DNA of 23,919 bases. Origin: a virus. The position numbers and the translations under genes were made by a program. Below the pieces are notes generated by a model that saw only the letters and a list, made by a program, of their open reading frames with translations, was not told where the DNA came from and searched no databases. Each line of letters opens with the position of its first letter. Positions within the stretch are counted from its first letter, which is position 1. The stretch is taken from the IMG/VR virus record IMGVR_UViG_3300010392_001157, positions 1-23,919 of that record; one strand, given 5' to 3'. This document shows, piece by piece, positions 15,356 through 22,007 of this stretch.

Positions 15356-16908
15356 TTAGTGCAGCCTCTTTCAAATAGTTTAAAAAGTACTTCAACTTCT
15401 TCATCATTTACCAGTTTGACCAGCAACTTGATTTTGCTTTCCTGTAATTGATCATCACCGATATCAAAGTCATGTGCCAAACCATTCAACTGACCAGACA
15501 CTCGAATATACTTATCACAGACATCATCACTTGCGCCAACCCATTCCTTCATTCGCTCAGTCAGATCGCCGTTGCTATAAATGTCCTGATCCTTACCAAT
15601 TCGAGCGGCTTCATAACGAATCAGCCGACTCGCTGCCGCCTGCACTACCCGCCTGGAGGAATCATCACCCTCTTCACTCGGATTCTGGCCAGCCTGATCG
15701 GCAGGGACCATGTTTAGCGGTACAAGATATTGATCACCCGTATCACCGGGTAAGCGATTCATTTCTTCCCGTTCACGAACCTCATTAACCGATAACCAGC
15801 CCCAGTTCCGCCCTATCGCATAAGATTCCGACCTGGACCTCAAATCACCCCTTAACAGACCTTCTAGCACATGCTTGGTGTAAAAGGTATTCCGCTGGAA
15901 GAATAACTTTCTATCAAATTCCTGTTCCCAACGAACAGCCCATGGCCGTATGGCATCAGAAACAAACTCGATATTTTGGTGCTCGATATTCGTAAAATGC
16001 GCGTTCTGCAAATCCTTCAGTTTATGCGGCGGGAGATTGAACCACCTGGCCCATTCTTCAACGGAAAACCTCATGGACTCGATTAACTGGGAGTCCTCAT
16101 GGCTGAGGTTTGTTGCGCGAAGCTTTACCCCGTGCTCAAGCAGCGCAATTCGGTGAGCGTTCGTCAATCCGCCATAAGTCGCCTGCAGTTCCTTCTTGAA
16201 CCTTTCCCGACCATCCGGCTCTAGCTGACCGTCCGTTTCAGCAACCATCGAAACATGACCGCCATTCCTGAAGTATTTGGATGAATAGCTATGCTGAGCC
16301 ACGTTAAGTCCGATACTTTCCGCAGCTACCTGGATTAACGGATATCCCTTGCGGCCATCATAGCCCAGACCTGGCACATGCAAGACATTCTCTGCATTCA
16401 GAATAAACCGCTTACCGTCTATCCAAGTTTCATACCAAAGCTTTCCATCATCTGAGCGTGCTGGCCAGGTATCCCTTGGCAATAACGGCCATAGATTAAG
16501 CGGACTACCATCTCTACCACGCTCGATCTCAACATAGGCATTACCCCAGTCGATCACATGCGCCATTAGCGTCTCACGAAACACCATGGCCGACATTTCG
16601 GGATTTGGTTGTCGGTGTAAGAGGTTTTGAACAGGATGATTTGTTGCTACTTCACGCCCTGCATCTGTTCTGCGATAGACATTCAGTGGTAGAGAACCAA
16701 GCGTTTCGGAAATAATCCGAACACCGTTATAATACCCGCTAAGGCTATATGCCTTGTCCTGAGAAGCCCGAACACCCGATGATGTCTCACTGGTTCCCAA
16801 ATAGTCTAATAGCCATGTGGCGGGATTACGTAACGTCGTCGTTGCCGATTGAATATCCAGCCGCTTCAGAATGAATGATCGCAGACCATTTTTAATGGAT
16901 TCAAGCAT
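15352..16908 (-). CDS. Portal protein, HK97 family (518 aa)
   Basis: This forms the dodecameric ring at the DNA entry vertex. Characteristic segments are YNGVRIISETLGSLPLNVYR (57-76), HPVQNLLHRQPNPEMSA (90-106), the FSVEEWARWFNLPPHKLKDL block in the clip/stem region, and FVSDAIRPWAVRWEQEFDRK. The length is slightly above the usual ~400-470 aa because of a charged C-terminal tail (from about residue 410). The ATG overlaps the TerL stop by one base (TAATG). Confidence 0.96.
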   Translation of the reverse strand: MLESIKNGLRSFILKRLDIQSATTTLRNPATWLLDYLGTSETSSGVRASQDKAYSLSGYYNGVRIISETLGSLPLNVYRRTDAGREVATNHPVQNLLHRQPNPEMSAMVFRETLMAHVIDWGNAYVEIERGRDGSPLNLWPLLPRDTWPARSDDGKLWYETWIDGKRFILNAENVLHVPGLGYDGRKGYPLIQVAAESIGLNVAQHSYSSKYFRNGGHVSMVAETDGQLEPDGRERFKKELQATYGGLTNAHRIALLEHGVKLRATNLSHEDSQLIESMRFSVEEWARWFNLPPHKLKDLQNAHFTNIEHQNIEFVSDAIRPWAVRWEQEFDRKLFFQRNTFYTKHVLEGLLRGDLRSRSESYAIGRNWGWLSVNEVREREEMNRLPGDTGDQYLVPLNMVPADQAGQNPSEEGDDSSRRVVQAAASRLIRYEAARIGKDQDIYSNGDLTERMKEWVGASDDVCDKYIRVSGQLNGLAHDFDIGDDQLQESKIKLLVKLVNDEEVEVLFKLFERGCTK

Positions 16909-18578
16909 TATAGGTCCACAACATATAAATCATGATCTTCATAAGGTGTAGTCTCGCGCTCATGGAATAAGGCGCGGGCCATCGCCATAATAGTCGCCAC
17001 AATTGGATCGATCTTTGCAGAGGAGTCCTTTTGGACTTTATTTGGAAAGATATTATCTTTCAGATCCAACCGTGCGCACACATTACCAGCTGCCCAAAAC
17101 AGTACCGGGTCCATATCGAATTGAATTGACCTAGATAGAACTTTTGATTCCAGTTCCTTCATCGGCTCGGAGAAGTTTTTGACCGTCGCGCCATATTCCA
17201 CCATCGGCAACCCTTCCTTCAACATACGCTGGGAGAATTGAGTAGCCTGGAAAGGGTCGTAAGGAACCTCTACCACCTGATGGTGTTTGGCAATAGATTT
17301 CAAATCTTCCTCGATATACTCATAATCGATCACATTGCCCGGCGTCGTAGTCATCCAGCCGTCAGCGTGCCATGCTGCATACCTATCTGACCGTTCGTCA
17401 AAGATAGCCTCTTCAGGCAGATAGTGTTTACAGAATACAGTCCATACATCCCCCGAACTCTCACCAGGGAATAAAATAGCCATGGCCGCTAAATCAATCT
17501 TGCTGGCAAGGTCTAATGCCACAAAGCATTTGCGGCCTCTGAAGTTGTCGATATTCAGATGCTTTCGGCACGCTTGGAACGCAAGCATGTTCATCCAGGC
17601 CGCTTTGGCTCCGACCCAAACATTAAGATGCTTCGTCTTATAGGCCGCCTGGCGGATCGCGCTACGTCGCGCCTGCTTTAACTGGCCTTTCAAGAAGTCT
17701 TCAGAAACACTAATCCCATAATTAGGATTGGCTTTTCTCAAAACATCTTCCGAAGCCCATTCGTCGTCTGTGTCTATCGTGTAGATAACCCCGAATATGG
17801 AATCATCTTCCACCGTCCCCTTTAATATCTTTGTGACATCTTCGCGCTTGCTGAAACAAGGACCACCCACATCCTGACCGGCAGTCGTGATATAAATCAT
17901 TAGCGGAGAATTTCTGGAACCCATTCCGGTGACTAATGTATCAACTAGATTGGAATTCGGGTGTTCATGAAATTCGTCAGCAATCCCACAGCTACAGTTC
18001 GCGCCATCACCGGGATCACCAACCAATGGCTGGAACTTACCACCATCAGCTTCGGTATAAAGACTCTTTGCCGCAACGCTGATTTTGTACTTTGCCGCCA
18101 AGTCCGGGACCATCCTGCACATAGCCCTGGCAGGACCAAAAACATGCATGGCCTGAGACTCAGTGGCAGCACCACACAAGACCTCTGCAGAGAACTCACC
18201 ATCCAGTACCAGCATACCTAGGCCAATACCGGCAACCAAAAGACTCTTCCCGTTCTTCCGAGGCACCTCTACGTAGACTTCCCGGAATCGCCTATTCCCT
18301 GACTCATCCAGCCACCCAAAGATATTAACGACAAGGAAAACCTGCCAGGGCTGTAACTTTAACCGCTCAGACTTTGCCGCCCATCTGCCTTTGGTATGAG
18401 GAAGCCTTTCAAGAAAAGAACACCATCGGTCAACTGTAGGAATGTCCAAGTGATAATCAAAATCACGGGTAAGATCATCAACAAACCGCTGGCAAGCAGA
18501 CTTAACATAGGCGCACGCCGGTATCTCTCCCGATATGACCTGATCAGCATAATCTGCGGCAACCTTGACATAACTCAT
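16908..18578 (-). CDS. terL: Terminase large subunit (556 aa)
   Basis: This is the ATP-driven packaging motor and nuclease. Residues 106-112 are PRKNGKS, a Walker-A variant of HK97-type TerL, and the acidic Walker-B pair DE lies at 201-202 in CGIADEFHEH. A nuclease-domain acidic motif begins CFVALDLASKIDLAAM, and further conserved acidic positions follow in the C-terminal half. The length is typical. It is separated from the upstream DNA methyltransferase by only 3 nt and overlaps the portal start. HNH and P27-type TerS partners nearby suggest a cos-type packaging strategy, which is inferred. Confidence 0.97.
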   Translation of the reverse strand: MSYVKVAADYADQVISGEIPACAYVKSACQRFVDDLTRDFDYHLDIPTVDRWCSFLERLPHTKGRWAAKSERLKLQPWQVFLVVNIFGWLDESGNRRFREVYVEVPRKNGKSLLVAGIGLGMLVLDGEFSAEVLCGAATESQAMHVFGPARAMCRMVPDLAAKYKISVAAKSLYTEADGGKFQPLVGDPGDGANCSCGIADEFHEHPNSNLVDTLVTGMGSRNSPLMIYITTAGQDVGGPCFSKREDVTKILKGTVEDDSIFGVIYTIDTDDEWASEDVLRKANPNYGISVSEDFLKGQLKQARRSAIRQAAYKTKHLNVWVGAKAAWMNMLAFQACRKHLNIDNFRGRKCFVALDLASKIDLAAMAILFPGESSGDVWTVFCKHYLPEEAIFDERSDRYAAWHADGWMTTTPGNVIDYEYIEEDLKSIAKHHQVVEVPYDPFQATQFSQRMLKEGLPMVEYGATVKNFSEPMKELESKVLSRSIQFDMDPVLFWAAGNVCARLDLKDNIFPNKVQKDSSAKIDPIVATIMAMARALFHERETTPYEDHDLYVVDL

Positions 18579-18581
18579 TCA

Positions 18582-19280
18582 CTACAACACCATTGCTATC
18601 TGACTTGTTTCTTGTAAGAACCTGTCTTCAGCAGCGTCAAAATAATCCTTGTCTATCTCACAGCCGACAAACTCACAGCCGAAATAGTGCGCGGCTATTG
18701 CACTCGAACCACTGCCTAGATGTGTGTCTAGGATTCTCATATCTGGACTGGCATAATTTTCCAGTATCCACTGATACAACCTCATAGGTTTCTGTGTCGG
18801 ATGAATTCTTATCTCTTTGTTTTTCATATCCTGTTGAAGCATACCATTCCACCGAAAAGCAAACTTTCTAACTGCTGTCTTAAAACTTGAAAATGCAAGC
18901 TCACAATCAGCAAAATCACCGCTGTTTTGTTTATCCCAAACCAACCAACACGGGGATGAACAATTGAAACGATTCGCAAAATGATTTGCCCCCCATATTA
19001 TCTGGTTTTTACTCACACGAAATAGTTCACTAAAATAAAACTGTGATGGTGGTTCCTTGTCCCTTCCGTGAAATGGTTTATACGATACGGCTTGTATCTC
19101 AGTGCCCCTTGTGTTTTTTCTATCTATTCGACTACCGAAAGGTTTTGTCCTAGAAGCATTTTGTTCACCGCTTTCACCTATCCCATACGGCGGGTCAACA
19201 ATAGCCAAGTCAAACGCCTTATCTTCAAGCGTCTTCATGTACTCCATACAGTCAATGTTCAACAATGTTACGTTATTCAA
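18582..19280 (-). CDS. DNA methyltransferase, beta-type N6-adenine/N4-cytosine (232 aa)
   Basis: The catalytic motif DPPY is at residues 29-32, HPTQKP at 160-165, and the SAM-binding motif THLGSGSS at 186-193. The order (catalytic first, then target recognition region, then SAM motif) is that of the beta class. The protein modifies DNA, probably to protect phage DNA from host restriction or to mark it. No restriction partner is seen nearby, so it looks like an orphan methylase. The start is TTG at 19278-19280, overlapping the TerS stop as TTGA. The nearest internal Met would remove the N-terminal strand. It splits the small and large terminase genes. Confidence 0.92.
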   Translation of the reverse strand: MNNVTLLNIDCMEYMKTLEDKAFDLAIVDPPYGIGESGEQNASRTKPFGSRIDRKNTRGTEIQAVSYKPFHGRDKEPPSQFYFSELFRVSKNQIIWGANHFANRFNCSSPCWLVWDKQNSGDFADCELAFSSFKTAVRKFAFRWNGMLQQDMKNKEIRIHPTQKPMRLYQWILENYASPDMRILDTHLGSGSSAIAAHYFGCEFVGCEIDKDYFDAAEDRFLQETSQIAMVL

Positions 19281-19660
19281 AGATCATCAAACTCGTTTAC
19301 TTTCGGCTTATCAACCTGGAGCTTGGTCCGGTCACTCGGCGTCATTCCCAAAAACCCAAAATTCGTCACCATCCGATTCATCCTGGCAACGGCCATTTCA
19401 TGCTTCTCACGCCGGAATTGCGCCCATAACACGGCGGTCATCTCAACAAGGTTTCGGTCACTTCCTGTCAAAACTAGCTTGGGTACCTGACTTATTACCT
19501 CTTTCCAGGCCGCTATCTCATCTTTCTCAAGACCTTTCGGCGGTTTCGGATCGAACGCATCCGCTTCCGGTTCCTTTAATCTGCGCCTTTCAGGGTTTGT
19601 CTTATATGCACCCTTTAACTCTAATATTGCACTGGCTGTTGCTGGTCTGCCCATGCCCAT
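19277..19660 (-). CDS. terS: Terminase small subunit, P27 family (127 aa)
   Basis: The protein starts MGMGRPATASAILELKGAYK and contains NPERRR and GLEKDEIAAWKEVI, then GFLGMTPSDRTKL near the end, a P27-type TerS pattern. The start at 19660 is chosen over the more upstream in-frame Met at 19810 because the extra 50 residues are unlike the family and an AAGGA Shine-Dalgarno lies about 8 nt before this ATG. The subunit recognises phage DNA and loads the large subunit. The leader region to its right (19661-19858) holds a good -10 element. Confidence 0.9.
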   Translation of the reverse strand: MGMGRPATASAILELKGAYKTNPERRRLKEPEADAFDPKPPKGLEKDEIAAWKEVISQVPKLVLTGSDRNLVEMTAVLWAQFRREKHEMAVARMNRMVTNFGFLGMTPSDRTKLQVDKPKVNEFDDL

Positions 19661-19767
19661 TTTGTAAGTCCTTGAAATAGATACTATTGCAGTTTCGAAA
19701 GAGCGACTCCCCACTGCCGCGGCCTCTCCCCTAAGCGTCAGAAATCCGACCCCCCCTCCCATAGTCG

Positions 19768-19815
19768 ACTCCAAACTCATAGCCAACCCCAGGATTATAC
19801 ACAACTCCAAACTTA
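19768..19815 (-). promoter_or_regulatory. Candidate leftward late promoter with flanking direct repeats
   Basis: A consensus TATAAT on the minus strand occupies 19794-19799 upstream of the small-terminase gene. No good TTGACA-like -35 is seen at 16-18 bp (closest TTAGGG), so an activator may be required. A 12-bp direct repeat (minus TRAGTTTGGAGT) is present at 19804-19815 and 19768-19779, one on each side of the -10, with a 36-bp period. A run of seven C on the plus strand lies at 19750-19756. Confidence 0.4.
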
Positions 19816-19858
19816 CCCCTAACTATGACATTAGAGCCGAGTCTAAGCTAAGTCATTG

Positions 19859-20212
19859 TTATTGATACTGATCTATCGTCGCGGTTTTTCTGTTATGGCA
19901 ACGGATGCACGAAGCAACCCAATTATCTGAATTCCAAAACAATTCTTTGTCACCCCTATGTGGTATCCGATGGTCTACCACTTGACTAGAAGCTTTCCCG
20001 CAGTACTGGCAAACTGGATGCAATTGTCTGAATTCTTTAGCTAACTTGTACCATTGTTTTGTATATCCACGCTGATATGCATTAGGTCTCGAGCCTTCGT
20101 AGCCCTTCGGTATGCGTTTCTTCCGTGGTTTTGTGTGGCGCTTGCAATAAGTTGAGTTAGTCAATTGACCACATCCAGCATGTGCACATAGTGATGGGGC
20201 TTTGTGTGGCAC
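19859..20212 (-). CDS. HNH homing-type endonuclease (packaging-associated, 117 aa)
   Basis: VVDHRIPHRGDKELFWNSDN (78-97) gives the His-rich beta-beta-alpha core (D80, H81, N97). SCIRCHNRKT (101-110) completes the HNH motif, with zinc-type pairs at C68/C71 and C102/C105. A second Cys/His group (C9, C14, C23, H26) lies at the N-terminus. HNH proteins at this position near the terminase genes assist cos-type genome cleavage in HK97-like phages. The start is GTG at 20210-20212 with AAGGG 8-9 nt upstream. A longer start is excluded by the noncoding control region to the right. Confidence 0.93.
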   Translation of the reverse strand: MPHKAPSLCAHAGCGQLTNSTYCKRHTKPRKKRIPKGYEGSRPNAYQRGYTKQWYKLAKEFRQLHPVCQYCGKASSQVVDHRIPHRGDKELFWNSDNWVASCIRCHNRKTATIDQYQ

Positions 20213-20410
20213 GATCTAAGCCCTTATCTCCATATACCCTTTACCCTTGCATACCCTAGATAGATAACGCCTCTCACAGCCTCTCACAGCTGCTCAGCAC
20301 TATGTCGGATCACCTTACAATTAACTCATTGATATTGTTGTAAGTTATATATCTGTCGAAAAACTTAATTAACTAAGTCATTGATATATAAGGATGTGCT
20401 GTCGGGATTC

Positions 20411-20439
20411 TTTACACTTTCACCCTACTCATATATATA
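20411..20439 (+). promoter_or_regulatory. Rightward early promoter (sigma70-like)
   Basis: TTTACA at 20411-20416 and TATATA at 20434-20439 are separated by 17 bp, a good match to the sigma70 consensus with ideal spacing. Transcription would run toward the small rightward genes with a leader of roughly 240 nt. A TATATATA stretch gives some freedom in the exact -10. Confidence 0.6.
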
Positions 20440-20498
20440 GTTAACTCTAATATCTATGGTTATCAACAGCTTGCACACATGGCATTAATTATGCTTGG

Positions 20499-20519
20499 TT
20501 ATGGGTGTAACACCTATAA
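20499..20519. promoter_or_regulatory. 21-bp near-perfect palindrome (operator-like)
   Basis: Arms TTATGGGTGT and ACACCTATAA are complementary in 9 of 10 positions around one central A. It lies about 60 bp downstream of the early promoter -10. It suits a dimeric repressor or other regulator, or an RNA stem in the leader. Confidence 0.5.
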
Positions 20520-20625
20520 GCGAACCGACACAAGGACGTGTGAAGCCGCTATATGCCGGGAGCTGGTGCGAATGCAAAGCAGGTTACGAAAGAACCCTGC
20601 ACTCGAAAGAGTCAATCCAGATCAG

Positions 20626-20659
20626 AATGTAAAGATAAGCTTATGTTTATCTGTACATT
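20626..20659 (+). other. Strong RNA hairpin in the early leader
   Basis: AATGTA (20626-20631) pairs with TACATT (20654-20659). After one A/G mismatch, AGATAA pairs with TTATCT, then G-U and C-G close a TTAT loop. This gives a 14-pair stem with one mismatch, ending about 15 nt before the Shine-Dalgarno of the first early gene. It is followed by TT then GCC, so it is not a standard terminator. RNase III processing or translational control are possible roles. Confidence 0.5.
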
Positions 20660-20688
20660 TTGCCAACACAACAATGGAGATTAAGACA

Positions 20689-20949
20689 ATGAGTTACGCA
20701 AATCAGACACGCTACCATGTTGAATGGCTAGCATATCAGCACATACCCGATGGTGAAGACTATAACCCTGATGTACACGACCATTACGATTCAGTGAATT
20801 TAGCCAGCAAAACCTCAGCATTACGACTTGCTGAAGCTAAAGAAGCAATTACCGGATGGGCCAAAGTAACTAAAGAAGCTAAGTATTTTGACCACTATAA
20901 CCGGATTGATTATTGGGACGAAATAGAAACAATCCGAGATCCGCAATAG
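20689..20949 (+). CDS. Early small protein, unknown function (86 aa)
   Basis: The protein has Tyr/Trp/His-rich sequence: YHVEWLAYQHIPDGEDYNPD, an SALRLAEAKEAITGWA helix and a C-terminus rich in Tyr/Asp/Glu. No known fold or motif is recognised, and it is probably soluble. The start ATG is preceded by TGGAG and AAGACA, the signature start region shared by its neighbours. A longer in-frame reading from 20479 has no ribosome-binding site and covers the leader palindrome and hairpin, so the short form is preferred. It is the first gene after the early promoter. Confidence 0.75.
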   Translation: MSYANQTRYHVEWLAYQHIPDGEDYNPDVHDHYDSVNLASKTSALRLAEAKEAITGWAKVTKEAKYFDHYNRIDYWDEIETIRDPQ

Positions 20950-21008
20950 CCAAATCCATTCAACCATACGGGCTTATCAGTGTACTTTAACTAATAGAGG
21001 GTAAAGCC

Positions 21009-21170
21009 ATGCTGCACTACATCACACCACAGTACCTTGATCCTTTCCACGGACAGACACTCATAGAATTCTGCCCGACAAGTGAGCGGATCATAACTTA
21101 CATCATTGGCGCAATTATTATTTTAGGCGCGCTGATTTCAATAATGACGCTGATAAGCGTTTATTTTTAA
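21009..21170 (+). CDS. Small single-span membrane protein, unknown function (53 aa)
   Basis: Residues 1-27 are polar (MLHYITPQYL, then DPFHGQTLIE). Residues about 28-53 form one hydrophobic segment (IITYIIGAIIILGALISIMT) ending at VYF-stop. The ATG has GAGGG 6 nt upstream and AAAGCC before it. It could be an inner-membrane anchored early protein, an exclusion or holin-like accessory. No other evidence for a role is present. It starts 59 nt past the first early gene and ends 13 nt before the next start. Confidence 0.7.
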   Translation: MLHYITPQYLDPFHGQTLIEFCPTSERIITYIIGAIIILGALISIMTLISVYF

Positions 21171-21183
21171 TGGAGAAAAGACA

Positions 21184-21441
21184 ATGAGAACCGAAACACA
21201 GTTAATGAAAGAAGCATATCAAGTACAAGATGCATGCAACCTTTCCGGCGTCGTGCATTCATTTTCACGTGCCATGACTGATCTACGGGAAGCGTGCCCA
21301 AATCAAGGTACAGAATTCTACAATACCCATCCTGTAACGATTATGTATGCCAGTAAAATCTACAGTTTAAGCATTCTGGCCACTTCAGGATTTGATGCTG
21401 AGTCAGAAGCTTTTAGACTTGGGAGGGAGGCAGCAGCCTAG
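21184..21441 (+). CDS. Conserved small phage protein (85 aa), unknown function
   Basis: The protein carries QDACNLSGVVHSFSRAMTDL (15-34) and NTHPVTIMYASKIYSLSIL (47-65), a helical pattern seen in an uncharacterised family of small phage and mobile-element proteins. No catalytic motif is visible. The start has GGAG 9-10 nt upstream, followed by AAAAGACA. It lies in the rightward early group and its stop is followed at once by the first structured leader repeat. Confidence 0.75.
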   Translation: MRTETQLMKEAYQVQDACNLSGVVHSFSRAMTDLREACPNQGTEFYNTHPVTIMYASKIYSLSILATSGFDAESEAFRLGREAAA

Positions 21442-21443
21442 CC

Positions 21444-21503
21444 AAATCGCTTCAACCCATTGTGGCAGCAGTGGGTTTTAGGATAACAGCTGATTGTTAT
21501 CAA
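21444..21503 (+). repeat. Structured leader repeat, copy 1 (two tandem hairpins)
   Basis: Hairpin I: AACCCA (21454-21459) with TGGGTT (21472-21477). Hairpin II: GATAACA (21482-21488) with TGTTATC (21495-21501) around GCTGAT. The same arrangement recurs at 21933-21990. It lies between the preceding stop and the Shine-Dalgarno (GGAG) of the 67-aa gene. Confidence 0.7.
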
Positions 21504-21521
21504 TACCTTGGAGTAAAGACA

Positions 21522-21725
21522 ATGATTCACAACAGAACAATCTGTAAACAAGTTGATATGACCGACAACGACCTATTAATACTTCTTAACATCAATATTC
21601 CTTGCGAACCTCGCAAAGAAGATAGGCTAAGCGCAGAGATTATGCTTGCTAGAACTAAAGCACATCTGCGCGGCGCTACACCCGCAGAGATTCAGCGCAA
21701 TGTCGCTAGACTCGAAACAAGTTAA
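21522..21725 (+). CDS. Early small protein, unknown function (67 aa)
   Basis: MIHNRTICKQVDMTDNDLLI starts a helical, charged sequence ending RGATPAEIQRNVARLETS. The start at 21522 is preferred over the GTG at 21462 because the upstream part lies in the repeated two-hairpin leader and a GGAG with the AAAGACAATG signature precedes the ATG. The C-terminal ATPAEIQRNVAR segment has helix-turn-helix-like polarity but is not enough to call DNA binding. Function unknown. Confidence 0.7.
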   Translation: MIHNRTICKQVDMTDNDLLILLNINIPCEPRKEDRLSAEIMLARTKAHLRGATPAEIQRNVARLETS

Positions 21726-21753
21726 CCCAACGTATTAAATTGAGGTAAAGACG

Positions 21754-21930
21754 ATGAAACTTACAAAAGCACAACGTAAAGCCGTAAAACGTAAATTTGA
21801 TATTAACCCGGACGGAGCAAAATCATACAGCGAATTCCGGCGCCGCGTCGTTCAAGGTTATGGCTACATTATGCTGCCATGGTGCCATATGTGGCTTGGT
21901 ATCGAAACCGATGGTTATACACACAGTTAA
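21754..21930 (+). CDS. Conserved small phage protein (58 aa), unknown function
   Basis: The protein begins MKLTKAQRKAVKRKFD and ends MLPWCHMWLGIETDGYTHS. This N-terminal basic helix plus C-terminal PWCxMWLGIExDGYTHS combination marks an uncharacterised family of tiny phage proteins. The start has GAGG followed by the AAAGACG signature. It sits 28 nt past the previous stop without a structured leader. Charge and size suggest a nucleic-acid or host-protein binder, but no direct evidence is present. Confidence 0.8.
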   Translation: MKLTKAQRKAVKRKFDINPDGAKSYSEFRRRVVQGYGYIMLPWCHMWLGIETDGYTHS

Positions 21931-21932
21931 CT

Positions 21933-21990
21933 AAATCACTTCAGCCCATTCTCCAGAGTGGGCTTTAGGATAACAGCTGATTGTTATCAA
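21933..21990 (+). repeat. Structured leader repeat, copy 2 (two tandem hairpins)
   Basis: Hairpin I: AGCCCA (21943-21948) with TGGGCT (21959-21964). Compared with copy 1 the A-T pair is replaced by G-C at the equivalent position, with different loops. Hairpin II is identical to copy 1: GATAACA (21969-21975) with TGTTATC (21982-21988). It sits just before the 277-aa gene start. A more degenerate relative of the 5' part (AAATCCATTCAACC) follows the 86-aa gene near 20952-20965. Confidence 0.7.
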
Positions 21991-22007
21991 CAAAATGGAG
22001 TAAGACA

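Larger units (their letters stand above)
20213..20688. promoter_or_regulatory. Divergent control region between late (leftward) and early (rightward) blocks
   Basis: No convincing gene is seen in these 476 bases. It holds a tandem 10-bp repeat (CTCTCACAGC twice, 20271-20290) and two copies of TCATTGATAT at 20326-20335 and 20378-20387, 52 bp apart. TTACAA/TTGTAA arms lie at 20315-20320 and 20338-20343. The rightward promoter, palindrome and hairpin listed separately also lie here. A TTATCAACA (20460-20468) differs by one base from the E. coli DnaA box. An open frame from 20479 exists but has no ribosome-binding site at its start and is in frame with the first early gene, so its upstream part is taken as leader. 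Confidence 0.6.

Noticed and set aside
19102-19680. 192-aa plus-strand open frame
   Set aside because: It lies opposite the methylase and small terminase, has no ribosome-binding site and shows low-complexity composition typical of an antisense shadow.
19661-19810. 50-residue N-terminal extension of the small terminase
   Set aside because: Family members begin at MGRP-like sequence, the AAGGA site precedes 19660, and the extension contains the candidate promoter and a poly-C tract.
20479-20688. Upstream extension of the first early gene (70 extra residues)
   Set aside because: No Shine-Dalgarno before 20479, and it would cover the palindrome and the 14-pair hairpin. The signature start at 20689 fits better.
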